The translations under genes and the position numbers were made by a program. Shown one piece after another: positions 53,801-62,908 of a stretch of DNA of 64,000 nucleotides (its first letter is position 1; the number at the start of each line of letters is the position of its first letter). Below the pieces are notes generated by a model, which was not told where the DNA came from, did not search any database, and worked only from the letters and a program-made list of their open reading frames with translations. The DNA is from Phycisphaerales bacterium (lineage in GTDB: Bacteria; Planctomycetota; Phycisphaerae; Phycisphaerales; SM1A02), in contig RECV01000142.1 of NCBI GenBank assembly GCA_007693845.1, positions 30,957 to 94,956 on the forward strand, in the 5' to 3' direction.

Positions 53801-54351
53801 GGCCAGGCCGTTTCGCCGAACGGCAACAGGATGCGCTTGAGCCCGGTCTCCGCCGCGGCGGGGTTCATGCCGGCCCATCCGCCCCCCGCAATCAGCAGCA
53901 GTAGCAAAATGCCGACATCGCGCAGCGTATTGCGCGGGTTCATCACCGTACGAAGTTTCTCACCGGTCAGGCGTGACTGCGTCTCTCGCACCGAGCGTGC
54001 CGCCAGCGGGTTGGCCTGGTCGGTCCCGGCCACGGCGAATTCAACGGACGACGCCAGTCGGCCGGACACGCCCGGCATGAGCCGCTCAAGTCGCAATGCG
54101 ATCTGTGTCAACGTCGGGGCGAATTTCCGCGCGACCAGCAGATAACGCCAGATCGCGATGACCAGGGCCGCGATTCCGCCCACGAGCAGGGCGAACCGCA
54201 TCGCGCCGGGCAGACGCAGGGCGAAATCGAAGGCGATCAGCGCGAGCAGCGCACCCACGGTCCACGCCAGAACGACCGACACGCGCTGCACCCACAGATA
54301 GAAACGGCTGCGGCTCCGCAGGCCTTCGAGTTCCGCAATGATCTCACGCAT
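50890..54351 (-). CDS. Giant DUF4175-like membrane protein with long coiled coil
   Basis: A 1153-residue protein. Two membrane spans lie near residues 25-65 (VSVVLAWTVGALLALIAFDFAL, FALLVGGIAALVIAIWRYLLV) and a third near 150 (VGILLLLLIAGGGWAGMNP). Residues ~180-530 are beta-rich, Ig-like (VRIVPPPAVRRASVTITPPDYA; PPSVTITDPDSDRAVLATAVIPLRAEAQDDVAVTRV). From ~545 to ~1130 nearly everything is charged helix rich in Gln, Glu and Arg, so a long coiled coil. The tail is Gln/Pro/Gly-rich. The overall design matches DUF4175-type proteins of planctomycetes and proteobacteria, whose role is unknown. Fifth gene of the MoxR convoy, 104 bp after the vWA gene. Confidence 0.82.
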   Translation of the reverse strand: MREIIAELEGLRSRSRFYLWVQRVSVVLAWTVGALLALIAFDFALRLPGAMRFALLVGGIAALVIAIWRYLLVARKFAPTLTQIALRLERLMPGVSGRLASSVEFAVAGTDQANPLAARSVRETQSRLTGEKLRTVMNPRNTLRDVGILLLLLIAGGGWAGMNPAAAETGLKRILLPFGETAWPARTGVASLMHEVIGETGVHPRGQALPLRAEVTRGDEAMRITAHYRFRTDDNWQPWQQAVLTRQGTTAVHERLVDSSADELEVYFTTFDDRTEVERVRIVPPPAVRRASVTITPPDYAAEHQATYEAQLGTGLDSRAVTSTPSLIGSEVDMTIELNKPLPVPSGADARDRWLMRTFDWAEADETPAFVADPDQPNRWRLRWTLQRTTVLALALFDEYGLRNDESITFRIEAVADQPPSVTITDPDSDRAVLATAVIPLRAEAQDDVAVTRVSILARKQAAGSSDVDEEVLWQRDRTVREPSGRLNAEIDLGPLDLNEGDQIILRATAEDAYEMDGETHGIVESSPRRLRVISELDFATQLRRQLNAVRQNAIRIEGQQTELQDAVEEEGVRPGAERAQAQIAERIASQREAVEEIHQQMRDNRLDDPALDQLFDQSSDLLDFAGRAAAQALDEMAAGADKQDIAEAQQEVREELGDLIELLDRDEDTWVITRQLEGLMREQQRLAEETDQLAQQTMGQSRDELSEEDLSELDRIARRQQELREQAQQLIEDLRQRAESMEDVDPQASSGLRTAASTGEQRELDRDMEAASEQAGQNQLRGAQRSQQAASETMQRMMQDIEESNRLRAEQLLRQLASLIESIERLITVQENELMALAQAKEAEDFSGRDRAMIRLNQNTQAVATEARNAGPDARRIARALDRAGDAQGAAITALRADPVRAKDAEDAENRSLEQLQEAKRLAEELEEQTQEDELRRQREELLDRYRELAEEQVALRERTLELQDVEELNRRQIVEARRQATRQDEIRTALDDLQRATDEIMESAIFSHVHRRMDRWAREVTEQLQDGTVDLDTTDRQQWIAQSLGRLIEALEEAIAPPDDFDDGDGGGGEGGGGGDQLIPPMAELRLLRGIQEEVYNQTRHLNQRDDLAEAQRRQRHRGLGEQQRELLELGRELLEQMQQQRPPGAGAPPQ

Positions 54352-54455
54352 GCCGGGGCTCCATCAGTGAGTACGCATCAGCCGATCGCAAGTTCCGATT
54401 CAGACTTCCCTCGGCGAGGGCTTCCGCGCGAAAATACGTTCCGTTCGCCAACCCC

Positions 54456-56780
54456 TCAAATCAGCCGCAAGACCTTTCTTCCGATCCACTCCGCCGTTAT
54501 CAACAGCAGGAAGAGCGTGAAAAACGGCCACGTGTCCCAAATCCGCTCGGTTAGCGGGTTCATCGTCGTCACCGCGCGGTTCGGCAACAGCTCGTTCAGT
54601 TCACTCAGCTCATCCGGCTCAAGCAATCGACCGCCGGTCGCTTCCGACAACTCGGCCAGGAGTGCATGATCCGTTTCGGGATGACGCAGTTCGTCTTCCG
54701 GCGCGAAAACTTCGAGCTCGGCTTCGAGGTTGAGTTCGTCAAGCGCGGGATCGACCAAACGCACCGTGTACGTGCCCGGCCGATCGGTCAGATGGACGGT
54801 GGAGAACCGGGCTTCGGTGCCGTCCTGTCTGATGAGCTCGAGTTCCGCGACGGCATCACCGTCATCATTCACCAGTTCCGCCGCCACGCTGCGATCGACA
54901 CGATCCGCGAGCTGCGCGTCGATCAGGCGCAGGTCAACGCGAATCGGCTGACCGGTCTGCGCGCGGCGCGGCGTCACGTCGAACACCGCGCGCTCGCCCG
55001 CTGCAGTCAGCGTTTCCCGACCGAGCATGCGCATGATCTGTACCCAGAACTGCTCGGGCAGCAACTCACCCCGGCCGAAACGCCAGCGCCAGATTTCATC
55101 CGTCGCCACGTACACGCTCGCTCCCGCCCCGAAGCGCATCATCACGACCAGCGGCAGGTTGCTCTCACTGACCGGCGACGCCGTCTCGGCCAGCACTTCC
55201 GCCGCGGGCTTGAGCTGCGCGGGATCAATGCGCTGCGCCCAGCGAAGTTGTGACCAACCGTACTCCGGATCGGACAATTCGCGCGGCCAGCCGACTTCAC
55301 CGGGTGTGGTCAACTGCAAGACGCCCAATCGATCAGCGCGCTCGGTGGCGATCATGTTGACCGGGCGCGCGATCGGTGAAAGATCCAGCGAGCCGCGCAT
55401 CGGCAACAAATCCGCCAGGACCGTGCCGGCATACGTGGACGGAGTGGAGCGCTCGCCCCCGATCCACAACAGGCCCGCGCCGCGCTCCGCCACATGGTCA
55501 CGGATCATGTCCAGTTGCTGCGGCGTGAAGTACCCGCCGGGCACATCGCCGATCACGATCACATCGAAGTCTGCGAACTCCTCCGGCGAGCGCGGCAGGC
55601 GCGTGATCGGGGTGTCGCCTTCCTGCGCGAACTCACGGTCCGCCGACAAAAGCAGAATCGAACTGTCGATCGATTCCTCGCGCACCAGCAGGTTCTTGAG
55701 GAATCGCTGCTCCCACCGCGGATAGCCATCAACGTACAGGACGCGCATCGGACGATCGATGAGGTCAATGCCGAAGGCCCGTTCCGTGTTCTCCGGCACG
55801 AGCGTGGGTTCATCGGTTTCCACGACGACCCGCCAGCTCGTTTCGCCGGCCAGATCGGGCGAAGCGTTGAGCGTGATCTGGTCCACCTCGTCACCCGGCA
55901 TGAGCTCTTCCTGCGCCAGTTCCTCGCCGGATAACTCATCAATCAATCGCACCGTCGCGCGCTGCTGTGCCGCGGGTCCGTCGCGGTCAAGCCGCACGAT
56001 GACCGGCACCTTGTCGCCGACATACGCCCGCCGGGGCGCGTCGATCCGGCGGATCGCCACTTCCGCAAGCGGTTCGGGCGAACCCAGGCCGACGGTGTAA
56101 ACGGGAATCGCATCGGCCTGCAGACGGCGCAGAACCGAACGTTGCGGCGGATCGGTCGTGCGCCCGTCGGAGAGGAGCACCACGCCGCTGATCGGCCGGG
56201 CCGCCGTTCGCTGCAGGGCCTGATCGAGCGCAGCATTGATGTGGGTGCGCGGTCCGTCCGGCGGGCCGAGGTCAACCGGAATCGCGGCGTCTTCATCGTC
56301 GACGCTTTCGAGTGCGAACGCGCCATGGTGAAAGCCGAGCCAGACCACTTCGCGCTGCGCCGCCATGGCACTCCAGATCTCGCCGTGCTCCGCCAGGATT
56401 TCGCGCAACTGCGCATCGCGCGACTGCCGGGCGCGTGGATCGTCGCCGATCTGCACATCCGCGATCTGCATCGATGCGCTGCGATCAGCGAGGATGAGCA
56501 CCCAATCCGGCTCGGTCGATTCACGCGGCACTTGCAGCATCGGTCCGCTGAGCAGAATCAGCGCGAGCAGAATGATCGCAAACCGTGTGGCGGCGAGCAT
56601 ACCGCGACCCGCCCGGTTGCCGGTGAGATGACTGTACGACCAGATCGCAAAGAGTCCGCCGCCGATGATGAACAGTGTCCAGATCCACGGCGCGAACGGG
56701 CGTTCCCAGACGAGTTGGATGATCTCTGCATCCTCGGGAATGACCTGCAGGTCGAACAGTTGGCGGAGGAAGTCCATCAC
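54456..56780 (-). CDS. Membrane-bound von Willebrand factor A protein
   Basis: A 774-residue protein. Two N-terminal spans (PWIWTLFIIGGGLFAIWSYSH, TRFAIILLALILLSGPML) and one C-terminal span (TWPFFTLFLLLITAEWIGRKVL) anchor a large external part. The vWA domain has an intact metal site DRSASM near residue 95 and the SGVVLLSDGRTTDP segment. A glutamine-amidotransferase-like fold follows (FDVIVIGDVPGGYFTPQQLDMIRDHVAERGAGLLWIGGE), without an obvious catalytic Cys, then a beta-rich C-terminal part. The ATG overlaps the stop of the BatA gene (ATGA). It probably works with the MoxR ATPase of the same operon, as is usual for MoxR-vWA pairs. Confidence 0.88.
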   Translation of the reverse strand: MMDFLRQLFDLQVIPEDAEIIQLVWERPFAPWIWTLFIIGGGLFAIWSYSHLTGNRAGRGMLAATRFAIILLALILLSGPMLQVPRESTEPDWVLILADRSASMQIADVQIGDDPRARQSRDAQLREILAEHGEIWSAMAAQREVVWLGFHHGAFALESVDDEDAAIPVDLGPPDGPRTHINAALDQALQRTAARPISGVVLLSDGRTTDPPQRSVLRRLQADAIPVYTVGLGSPEPLAEVAIRRIDAPRRAYVGDKVPVIVRLDRDGPAAQQRATVRLIDELSGEELAQEELMPGDEVDQITLNASPDLAGETSWRVVVETDEPTLVPENTERAFGIDLIDRPMRVLYVDGYPRWEQRFLKNLLVREESIDSSILLLSADREFAQEGDTPITRLPRSPEEFADFDVIVIGDVPGGYFTPQQLDMIRDHVAERGAGLLWIGGERSTPSTYAGTVLADLLPMRGSLDLSPIARPVNMIATERADRLGVLQLTTPGEVGWPRELSDPEYGWSQLRWAQRIDPAQLKPAAEVLAETASPVSESNLPLVVMMRFGAGASVYVATDEIWRWRFGRGELLPEQFWVQIMRMLGRETLTAAGERAVFDVTPRRAQTGQPIRVDLRLIDAQLADRVDRSVAAELVNDDGDAVAELELIRQDGTEARFSTVHLTDRPGTYTVRLVDPALDELNLEAELEVFAPEDELRHPETDHALLAELSEATGGRLLEPDELSELNELLPNRAVTTMNPLTERIWDTWPFFTLFLLLITAEWIGRKVLRLI

Positions 56781-59128
56781 GAGCGGGCACCTCCTCCCGC
56801 CATGGCCGGTCTCGGTTGAGTGGCATCCGTGCGCTCATCATCGTCGGCCGCGGAATCACGCAAGGTCGGGCTCAAACCGTGACGCCCCGTGCCGGACAGG
56901 CCGGTCGCCCGCTCATTCAGCCGCATGGCGTGGCTGAAGTACCGCGCAAGAATTGTTTCAAGGACGACCAGCAGGACTAGCGCAACCAGCAGCCAAAGCG
57001 CCAGTGGTGAAGCGCCGGTGGTCGCGCGGAGCGCGGCGGCGGGATCGTCCTGATCCAGCCACGACCACGCACCGGTCGTTTCCAGCCAGGCGCGAACCGC
57101 TGAACTTGCTTGCGGATCGGTGCGACCCGCATCGGGAACGATGTTCACCACAAACCGGCGCAAGTCCTGTCCCGAAGCATCCCGCGCGGTGTACACACCG
57201 GCATGGTCGAACGGCACCGCGGGGCGCCCACGATCGTCGACCGCCACGCGAAGATCATCCGGCCCGACCAGTTCGATCGCGCTGCGCGAGCCGGGAAGCA
57301 CCGGGCGGCTGCCGGCGAGCAATTGACCAGAGTCCTCCGCAGCGCCGAATCCCTGGCGAACGATTTCCTGCACCATCGGCACCATCAGCGGCTTGCCCGG
57401 CAGTGTCGTCCAGTTCAACTCCGGCGCGACGGAAAACAGCACGACCAGTCCGGCATTCAGATCATCTGACTCGCGCCGCGCGTCATCATTCTCATTGGCC
57501 GCGGCGTTTGCATCATCGCGTTGTGACGGCGAACGCGGTACCGCGCTGACGAGAAACGGAGAGCCGTCTTCAAATTCCAGCACCGCCGTCGCATCACCGG
57601 TTTCGAGTTCGATCGGCAACCGGCGCACGCTGATGATCGGTCGCACCAACTCTTCAAGGTCGTTGGCGATAAGTCGCAGCAATCCGGTCGTCGGCTGGGA
57701 CTCATTCATCAACCAGCCATCCGGATTCTCTTCGACTTCGAGGGCCAGTCGCACCGGGAGGTTGAGCGTTTCCAGCATGCGCTCCGTCCACGGGTGAACG
57801 GTCAATTCGCCCGGCGGGGAGATGATCAGCAGCCCGCCGTCTTCAACGAACGTGCGCAACAGGTTCCATCCCTCCGACGTGACAAGATCCGGCCGGGGCG
57901 TGATGACGATATCCGCGGTGCGCAGGTCCGATCGGGTCACCGCGCCGGACTCGACCTCAATGGCCTGAATCGCGCCGCCATCCATCGGCTCCAGGGCGCG
58001 CCGGAACCACTGCCCGGCGCGGAAGCGATCGATCGTGCCTTCAAAGCCGAACGTGCGGCGATCGAGGAGCACGACGCGCAACTGATCGCGTCGCAACAGC
58101 ATCTGACGGCGGCGGTTGTCCGCCGGGAGCGCATCATCATCGATCCGGGCGGTGAGCACGATCTCACGATCGCGCTGCGCCCCGGCCGCGATGCGGAAAT
58201 CCACGCTCACCTCCGCCTGCCCGGGCTCCCAGTTGACGGTGCGCGGCTCGGGCGGCCTGATGCCGGTGCCTTCAAGCTGCACGCGCGTGATCTCGCGCTC
58301 CATCGCGCCGGCGGTCCGGCGCAGCCGCACAATGACCTGCGTGCCGGCATCCGCACCGCCGGCACCGTCCGGCAACAGTACCCGCCGAACCGGTTCGATC
58401 GAGGTGATCTGAACGTTCGCAACGGCAGTTTCGGCTGGGGGCGTCGCCAGCAGTGTGATGTCTTCAACCAGGGGGCGCAGGCCGCTCGGCAGCGATGCAT
58501 CCAGCGCTGCCGAGCCGGCACGGAACTCGCTGAACAGGTACACCATGACCTGTGCGTTCGGTGTGTCGGTCTGTTCAAGTGTGCGCCGGAGCCGATCAAA
58601 CGCGCCGATCATGTCCGACGGCGCATCGCGCGGCGTGAGGTCTTCGATCAGTTGACGCACAGCGCGACGGTCGCTGGACGGGGGAATCAGACGATCCCGC
58701 GCCGGCTGGGCGGTGGTGATCAGTCCGATCCGATCCTGACTGTCCAGCTCGCTCATGACCGCGAGCGCGCGTTCGGTGTGCAGATCGAGTGCGGTGCGGC
58801 CGTCCGCGTCTTCCACGCCCGAGATGAGGCCGTCGTCGATGATGAAATACACCGTTCGGCTTGAGCCGAGATCGAGCAGGCCGGTCTGTTCCAACACCGG
58901 CCGCGCGAGCGCTGCGCCGAGCAGGAAGACGATCAGGCAGCGCACCAGCAGAAGAAGAAGCTGTTCGAGCTGCAATCGCCGCTTGTGTTTGCGGAATGCT
59001 TCAAAGAGAAACCGCATGGCGCCGAACTCGATCGGCCGACGCCGCTGCTTGCTGAGCAGATGGATGAGGATCGGCACGGCGACGGCGATCGCCCCCGCGA
59101 TGAACAGGGCGGGCGTGATGAAGGTCAT
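56777..59128 (-). CDS. BatA-domain membrane protein with degenerate vWA
   Basis: A 783-residue protein starting with the BatA domain (FITPALFIAGAIAVAVPILIHLLSKQRRRPIEFGAMRFL) and a second span (LLLVRCLIVFLLGAALARPVL). The following vWA-like region reads VYFIIDDGLISGVED, where the metal site DxSxS is lost, so metal-dependent binding is doubtful. A long beta-rich external region and an amidotransferase-like segment (LRTADIVITPRPDLVTSEGWNLLRTFVEDGGLLIISPPGE) come before a last span (LALWLLVALVLLVVLETILARYF). GGGAGG precedes the ATG. It overlaps the next gene by four bases, so the two products are likely made in equal amounts. Confidence 0.87.
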   Translation of the reverse strand: MTFITPALFIAGAIAVAVPILIHLLSKQRRRPIEFGAMRFLFEAFRKHKRRLQLEQLLLLLVRCLIVFLLGAALARPVLEQTGLLDLGSSRTVYFIIDDGLISGVEDADGRTALDLHTERALAVMSELDSQDRIGLITTAQPARDRLIPPSSDRRAVRQLIEDLTPRDAPSDMIGAFDRLRRTLEQTDTPNAQVMVYLFSEFRAGSAALDASLPSGLRPLVEDITLLATPPAETAVANVQITSIEPVRRVLLPDGAGGADAGTQVIVRLRRTAGAMEREITRVQLEGTGIRPPEPRTVNWEPGQAEVSVDFRIAAGAQRDREIVLTARIDDDALPADNRRRQMLLRRDQLRVVLLDRRTFGFEGTIDRFRAGQWFRRALEPMDGGAIQAIEVESGAVTRSDLRTADIVITPRPDLVTSEGWNLLRTFVEDGGLLIISPPGELTVHPWTERMLETLNLPVRLALEVEENPDGWLMNESQPTTGLLRLIANDLEELVRPIISVRRLPIELETGDATAVLEFEDGSPFLVSAVPRSPSQRDDANAAANENDDARRESDDLNAGLVVLFSVAPELNWTTLPGKPLMVPMVQEIVRQGFGAAEDSGQLLAGSRPVLPGSRSAIELVGPDDLRVAVDDRGRPAVPFDHAGVYTARDASGQDLRRFVVNIVPDAGRTDPQASSAVRAWLETTGAWSWLDQDDPAAALRATTGASPLALWLLVALVLLVVLETILARYFSHAMRLNERATGLSGTGRHGLSPTLRDSAADDDERTDATQPRPAMAGGGARS

Positions 59129-59144
59129 GTCGCGCCTCCCCGCA

Positions 59145-60131
59145 TCATCCGAATTTGCTCCGTTTCATCTGCGCGTTCCGTCGCGCGAGCAGGTACGCCA
59201 TGGCGGGTCCGACCGATTCGTGCGTATCGACACGCTGGTAGTCGAATCCGAAACCAAGCGCGAGTTTGCTGATCTTTTCAACGTGCGCGTTGATCGCTTC
59301 GAGGTACGCCTCGCGCAGGGCCCGGGGGTCGATGCGCAGGCGGCCTTCGTTTTCCATGCCGAGAAAAGGCGCGGGCTGCGTGTAATCGAACCGCATCTCC
59401 TGCCGATCCATCGTGTGCATCAGGATGACATCGTGTCGCGTGTGTCGAAAACGCGCGAGCGCGGTCTTGATTGATTCCGGATCATCAAAGAGATCGGAGA
59501 TGATCACGAACAACGCGCGGTTGGTAACTTTGCTGAGAACCTGTTCCGCGACGCGCGTCAGGTTGGTCTGCGCTTCGACGGGTTCGGCGCTCAGGATGTT
59601 GACGATGGACCGCCACTGACTGCGCGCGCTGGAGCGTTTGATCATCGAGCGGAGTTCATCGGCAAAGATGCCCACGCCGACGCGATCCTGCTGCTGGAGG
59701 CAGAGATACGCAATGGCGACGGCCAAGGCGGTCGCGTGATCGAACTTGGTCCAGTGGTTCTTCGCGCGGCTGGCGGTGGTGCCGCCCCATTTCGGCTTGA
59801 CCGGCAGCGTGCCGAACGCCATCGATGCGGAAGCATCGACCAACACGACCACATCGAGGTTGGTTTCCTGCTGGTACTGCTTGAGGTAGAGTTTGTCCGA
59901 CCGGCCGTAAACTTTCCAGTCGAGGTGTTTGAGATCATCGCCCGCGACGTATTGCCGATGCTGAGCGAACTCGACCGCCATGCCCTGGTACGGCGAACGG
60001 TGCATACCGCTCATCACGCCTTCGACGATCATCTTCGCCCGCAACTCAAACGGCGCAAGCTGGCCGAGGGTTTCCGGCGCGAGGTAATTCTCGGCGCGGC
60101 CGGACGTCGATGATGAAGTTGATTCGGGCAT
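59145..60131 (-). CDS. DUF58 domain protein
   Basis: A 328-residue soluble protein. DUF58 proteins carry a vWA-like fold and always travel with MoxR ATPases. Visible are HRSPYQGMAVEFAQHRQYVAGDDLKHLDWKVYGRSDKLYLKQYQQETNLDVVVLVDASASMAFG, which holds the D.K.DWK.Y family signature and an intact DxSxS metal site, then VGVGIFADELRSMIKRSS and ALFVIISDLFDDPESI. Unlike many relatives it has no membrane span. Second gene of the convoy, 62 bp after MoxR. Confidence 0.93.
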   Translation of the reverse strand: MPESTSSSTSGRAENYLAPETLGQLAPFELRAKMIVEGVMSGMHRSPYQGMAVEFAQHRQYVAGDDLKHLDWKVYGRSDKLYLKQYQQETNLDVVVLVDASASMAFGTLPVKPKWGGTTASRAKNHWTKFDHATALAVAIAYLCLQQQDRVGVGIFADELRSMIKRSSARSQWRSIVNILSAEPVEAQTNLTRVAEQVLSKVTNRALFVIISDLFDDPESIKTALARFRHTRHDVILMHTMDRQEMRFDYTQPAPFLGMENEGRLRIDPRALREAYLEAINAHVEKISKLALGFGFDYQRVDTHESVGPAMAYLLARRNAQMKRSKFG

Positions 60132-60193
60132 GGTTCAGTCCGGATTGCGGTGCAAGCGCGATGATGCGACGACGACGGGGCAGGCGCACGCGT

Positions 60194-61273
<1,080 letters not shown>

Positions 61274-61362
61274 CGGGCAGGGCCTCCATCGGCGAGAGGG
61301 GCGGAATCGGATTCAATCGGGATCTTCCCCGGAATGCATGAGTTCTATCGGCCATCCACAGG

Positions 61363-61370
61363 AGTATAGT
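61363..61370. promoter_or_regulatory. Second bidirectional -10 element (MoxR operon / short frame)
   Basis: The bases AGTATAGT read TATACT on the minus strand (toward the MoxR operon, leader about 80 nt) and TATAGT on the plus strand (9 nt before ATG 61379). Confidence 0.42.
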
Positions 61371-61378
61371 CGTGCGAT

Positions 61379-61444
61379 ATGGCAGGCAGTTTCATGCCGA
61401 TGTTCAATCTGGGGCAGCTTTCGCCGGCACTGCTGCAGGATTGA
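61379..61444 (+). CDS. Possible 21-residue leader peptide upstream of mutM
   Basis: A short frame MAGSFMPMFNLGQLSPALLQD with its ATG 9 nt after a TATAGT element, so it could be read leaderless. It ends 75 bases before mutM. It may be a leader peptide or chance; no family is recognised. Confidence 0.25.
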   Translation: MAGSFMPMFNLGQLSPALLQD

Positions 61445-61519
61445 ACCGAATTGTGCGCATCACTCTGTCGCCATACGTGCGAAGTTCATCGAATCATCGA
61501 GAGCACAACGGAGTCAGCC

Positions 61520-62399
61520 GTGCCGGAATTGCCCGAAGTTGAACATCTCCGTCGATCGCTGGAGTCGTCCCTGGTCGGCGCGAAGGTACTGCGCGCGGTT
61601 GTCCATCGACGGGACATTGTTCGTCTCGGAAGGCCCACTTCGAATAACGGATCGCAACGCCCCGGACGGGCTCCGGCCATGGGAACCGCGCTTCTGAGGG
61701 GTGATCGGATCGATCGGCTGGAACGCCGAGGTAAGCAGCTCGCAATCATCGGGCGGTCGGCTGGAATCATCTGCGTCCATCTGGGGATGTCCGGGCAATT
61801 GCGACATGTCAGACCGCATGCGCGAACCGAGCCGAACACACATATTCACGTGCGCTGGTGGCTCGAGGGCAAAGATGGCCAGAGGGGGCAATTGATCTTC
61901 CGCGACCCGAGGCGATTTGGCGGAGTATGGACCTTTCCCGATCAAACCGTGCTGGACCAGAGTCGCTGGAGCCGGCTCGGGCCGGATGCCCTGACGATCC
62001 GGCCAGACGGAACTGACCAACGCCCTGAGGCGGACGTCCCGGCCTCTGAAGGCGGCTCTGCTGGACCAGTCGCTGATCGCGGGGCTGGGAAACATCTATG
62101 TCGATGAGATCCTCTTCCGGAGCGGACTTCATCCGCAACGGCGGGCCGATCGAGTTTCAGATGATCAACTCAGATCGCTGCACCGGTCGATTCGGCGAAT
62201 TCTTTGCGAGGCGATCGAAGCGGGCGGATCGACGCTGCGGGATTATGCCGATGCCAGCGGGACACCCGGCCGGTACGCGGGGCGGCATCTCGTTTACGGC
62301 AGAGCGGGTCTAACCTGCCACAAATGCCGCACTTCGCTTCAGCAGCTCCAAGTGGCGCAGCGCACGACGGTGGTCTGTCCCGGATGCCAGCTGCTCTGA
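61520..62399 (+). pseudogene. mutM: Formamidopyrimidine-DNA glycosylase with one frameshift
   Basis: MutM/Fpg removes 8-oxoguanine and cleaves the abasic site. All family parts are present, but in two frames. The first runs from GTG 61520 (GGAG 6 nt upstream): PELPEVEHLRRSL with catalytic Pro and Glu, RRGKQLAI with the essential Lys, CVHLGMSGQL, FRDPRRFGG, LGPDAL. Near 62009 the reading must shift by +1, after which ELTNALRRTSRPLKAALLDQ, GLGNIYVDEILFRSGLHP, GGSTLRDYADASG and the zinc finger CHKC...CPGC follow to the stop at 62397. Intact length would be about 292 residues. A recent mutation or a sequencing error near GACGGAAC is likelier than programmed shifting. Confidence 0.88.
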
Positions 62400-62542
62400 G
62401 CGAGGTTTTCCACAAATGATTCACACCGGAGTGGAGAGCCGGATGAGGAGAGAAGGTTTCTGAGATCAGTTCGCTGGCGAGGTGGTCTCAGCATCACCCG
62501 GATCATCCGAACCGCCGGGGATGCGTTCCGAATATCCCCTGA

Positions 62543-62558
62543 AGAGATTAATATCTCT
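62543..62558. repeat. Inverted repeat in the AT-rich part of the candidate origin
   Basis: AGAGAT and ATCTCT arms around TAAT, framed by GAAGAG and CTCTTC. It could be part of an unwinding element. Confidence 0.45.
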
Positions 62559-62801
62559 CCTCTTCGTTAAAGCGGTGACGGTATGTGGGTAACTGGAATT
62601 CGGAATCACAGTCTCAGTGTTTTCAAGACGTTATGCGAATCTGCCCATGTGGACGGCCTGTTACTTCCGCGTCACCTGCTGCTATGACCGCGCCGGTTGC
62701 GTTGGTTCTGCCCGGCACTCGGAACCGGTAGGTGTGTTTGGGCCGTCAAAGTCGTCGTGAGGGCTGGATTTACCGACAGACCGCTGTCAGCCAGTGACAG
62801 G

Positions 62802-62810
62802 TTATCCACA
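62802..62810 (+). promoter_or_regulatory. Consensus DnaA box
   Basis: TTATCCACA, an exact match to the standard DnaA 9-mer, about 100 bp past the dnaA stop. Confidence 0.65.
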
Positions 62811-62908
62811 ATCGATTGTCGTGTGAACCAGCTTCGATTAGTTCGGACAAGTCCGCCGGAGCAGTCGACGATTGGGCGCAGCGAACCTATTGCCCAACAT
62901 GAAGTTGC

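Larger units (their letters stand above)
62400..62908. other. Candidate origin of replication next to dnaA
   Basis: A 509-bp gap between two convergent gene ends (mutM and dnaA), where no promoter is needed. It has a perfect DnaA box TTATCCACA (62802-62810), one-mismatch boxes TTTTCCACA (62406-62414) and, on the minus strand, TTACCCACA (62584-62592), plus an AT-rich segment around 62531-62570 that includes an inverted repeat. No gene was seen. Origin function is inferred from this content and from dnaA lying next to it. Confidence 0.5.

Noticed and set aside
61990..62020. Programmed +1 frameshifting in mutM
   Set aside because: No slippery stop context (such as CUU-UGA) occurs at the switch point, and MutM families are not known to use recoding; simple mutation or sequence error is likelier.
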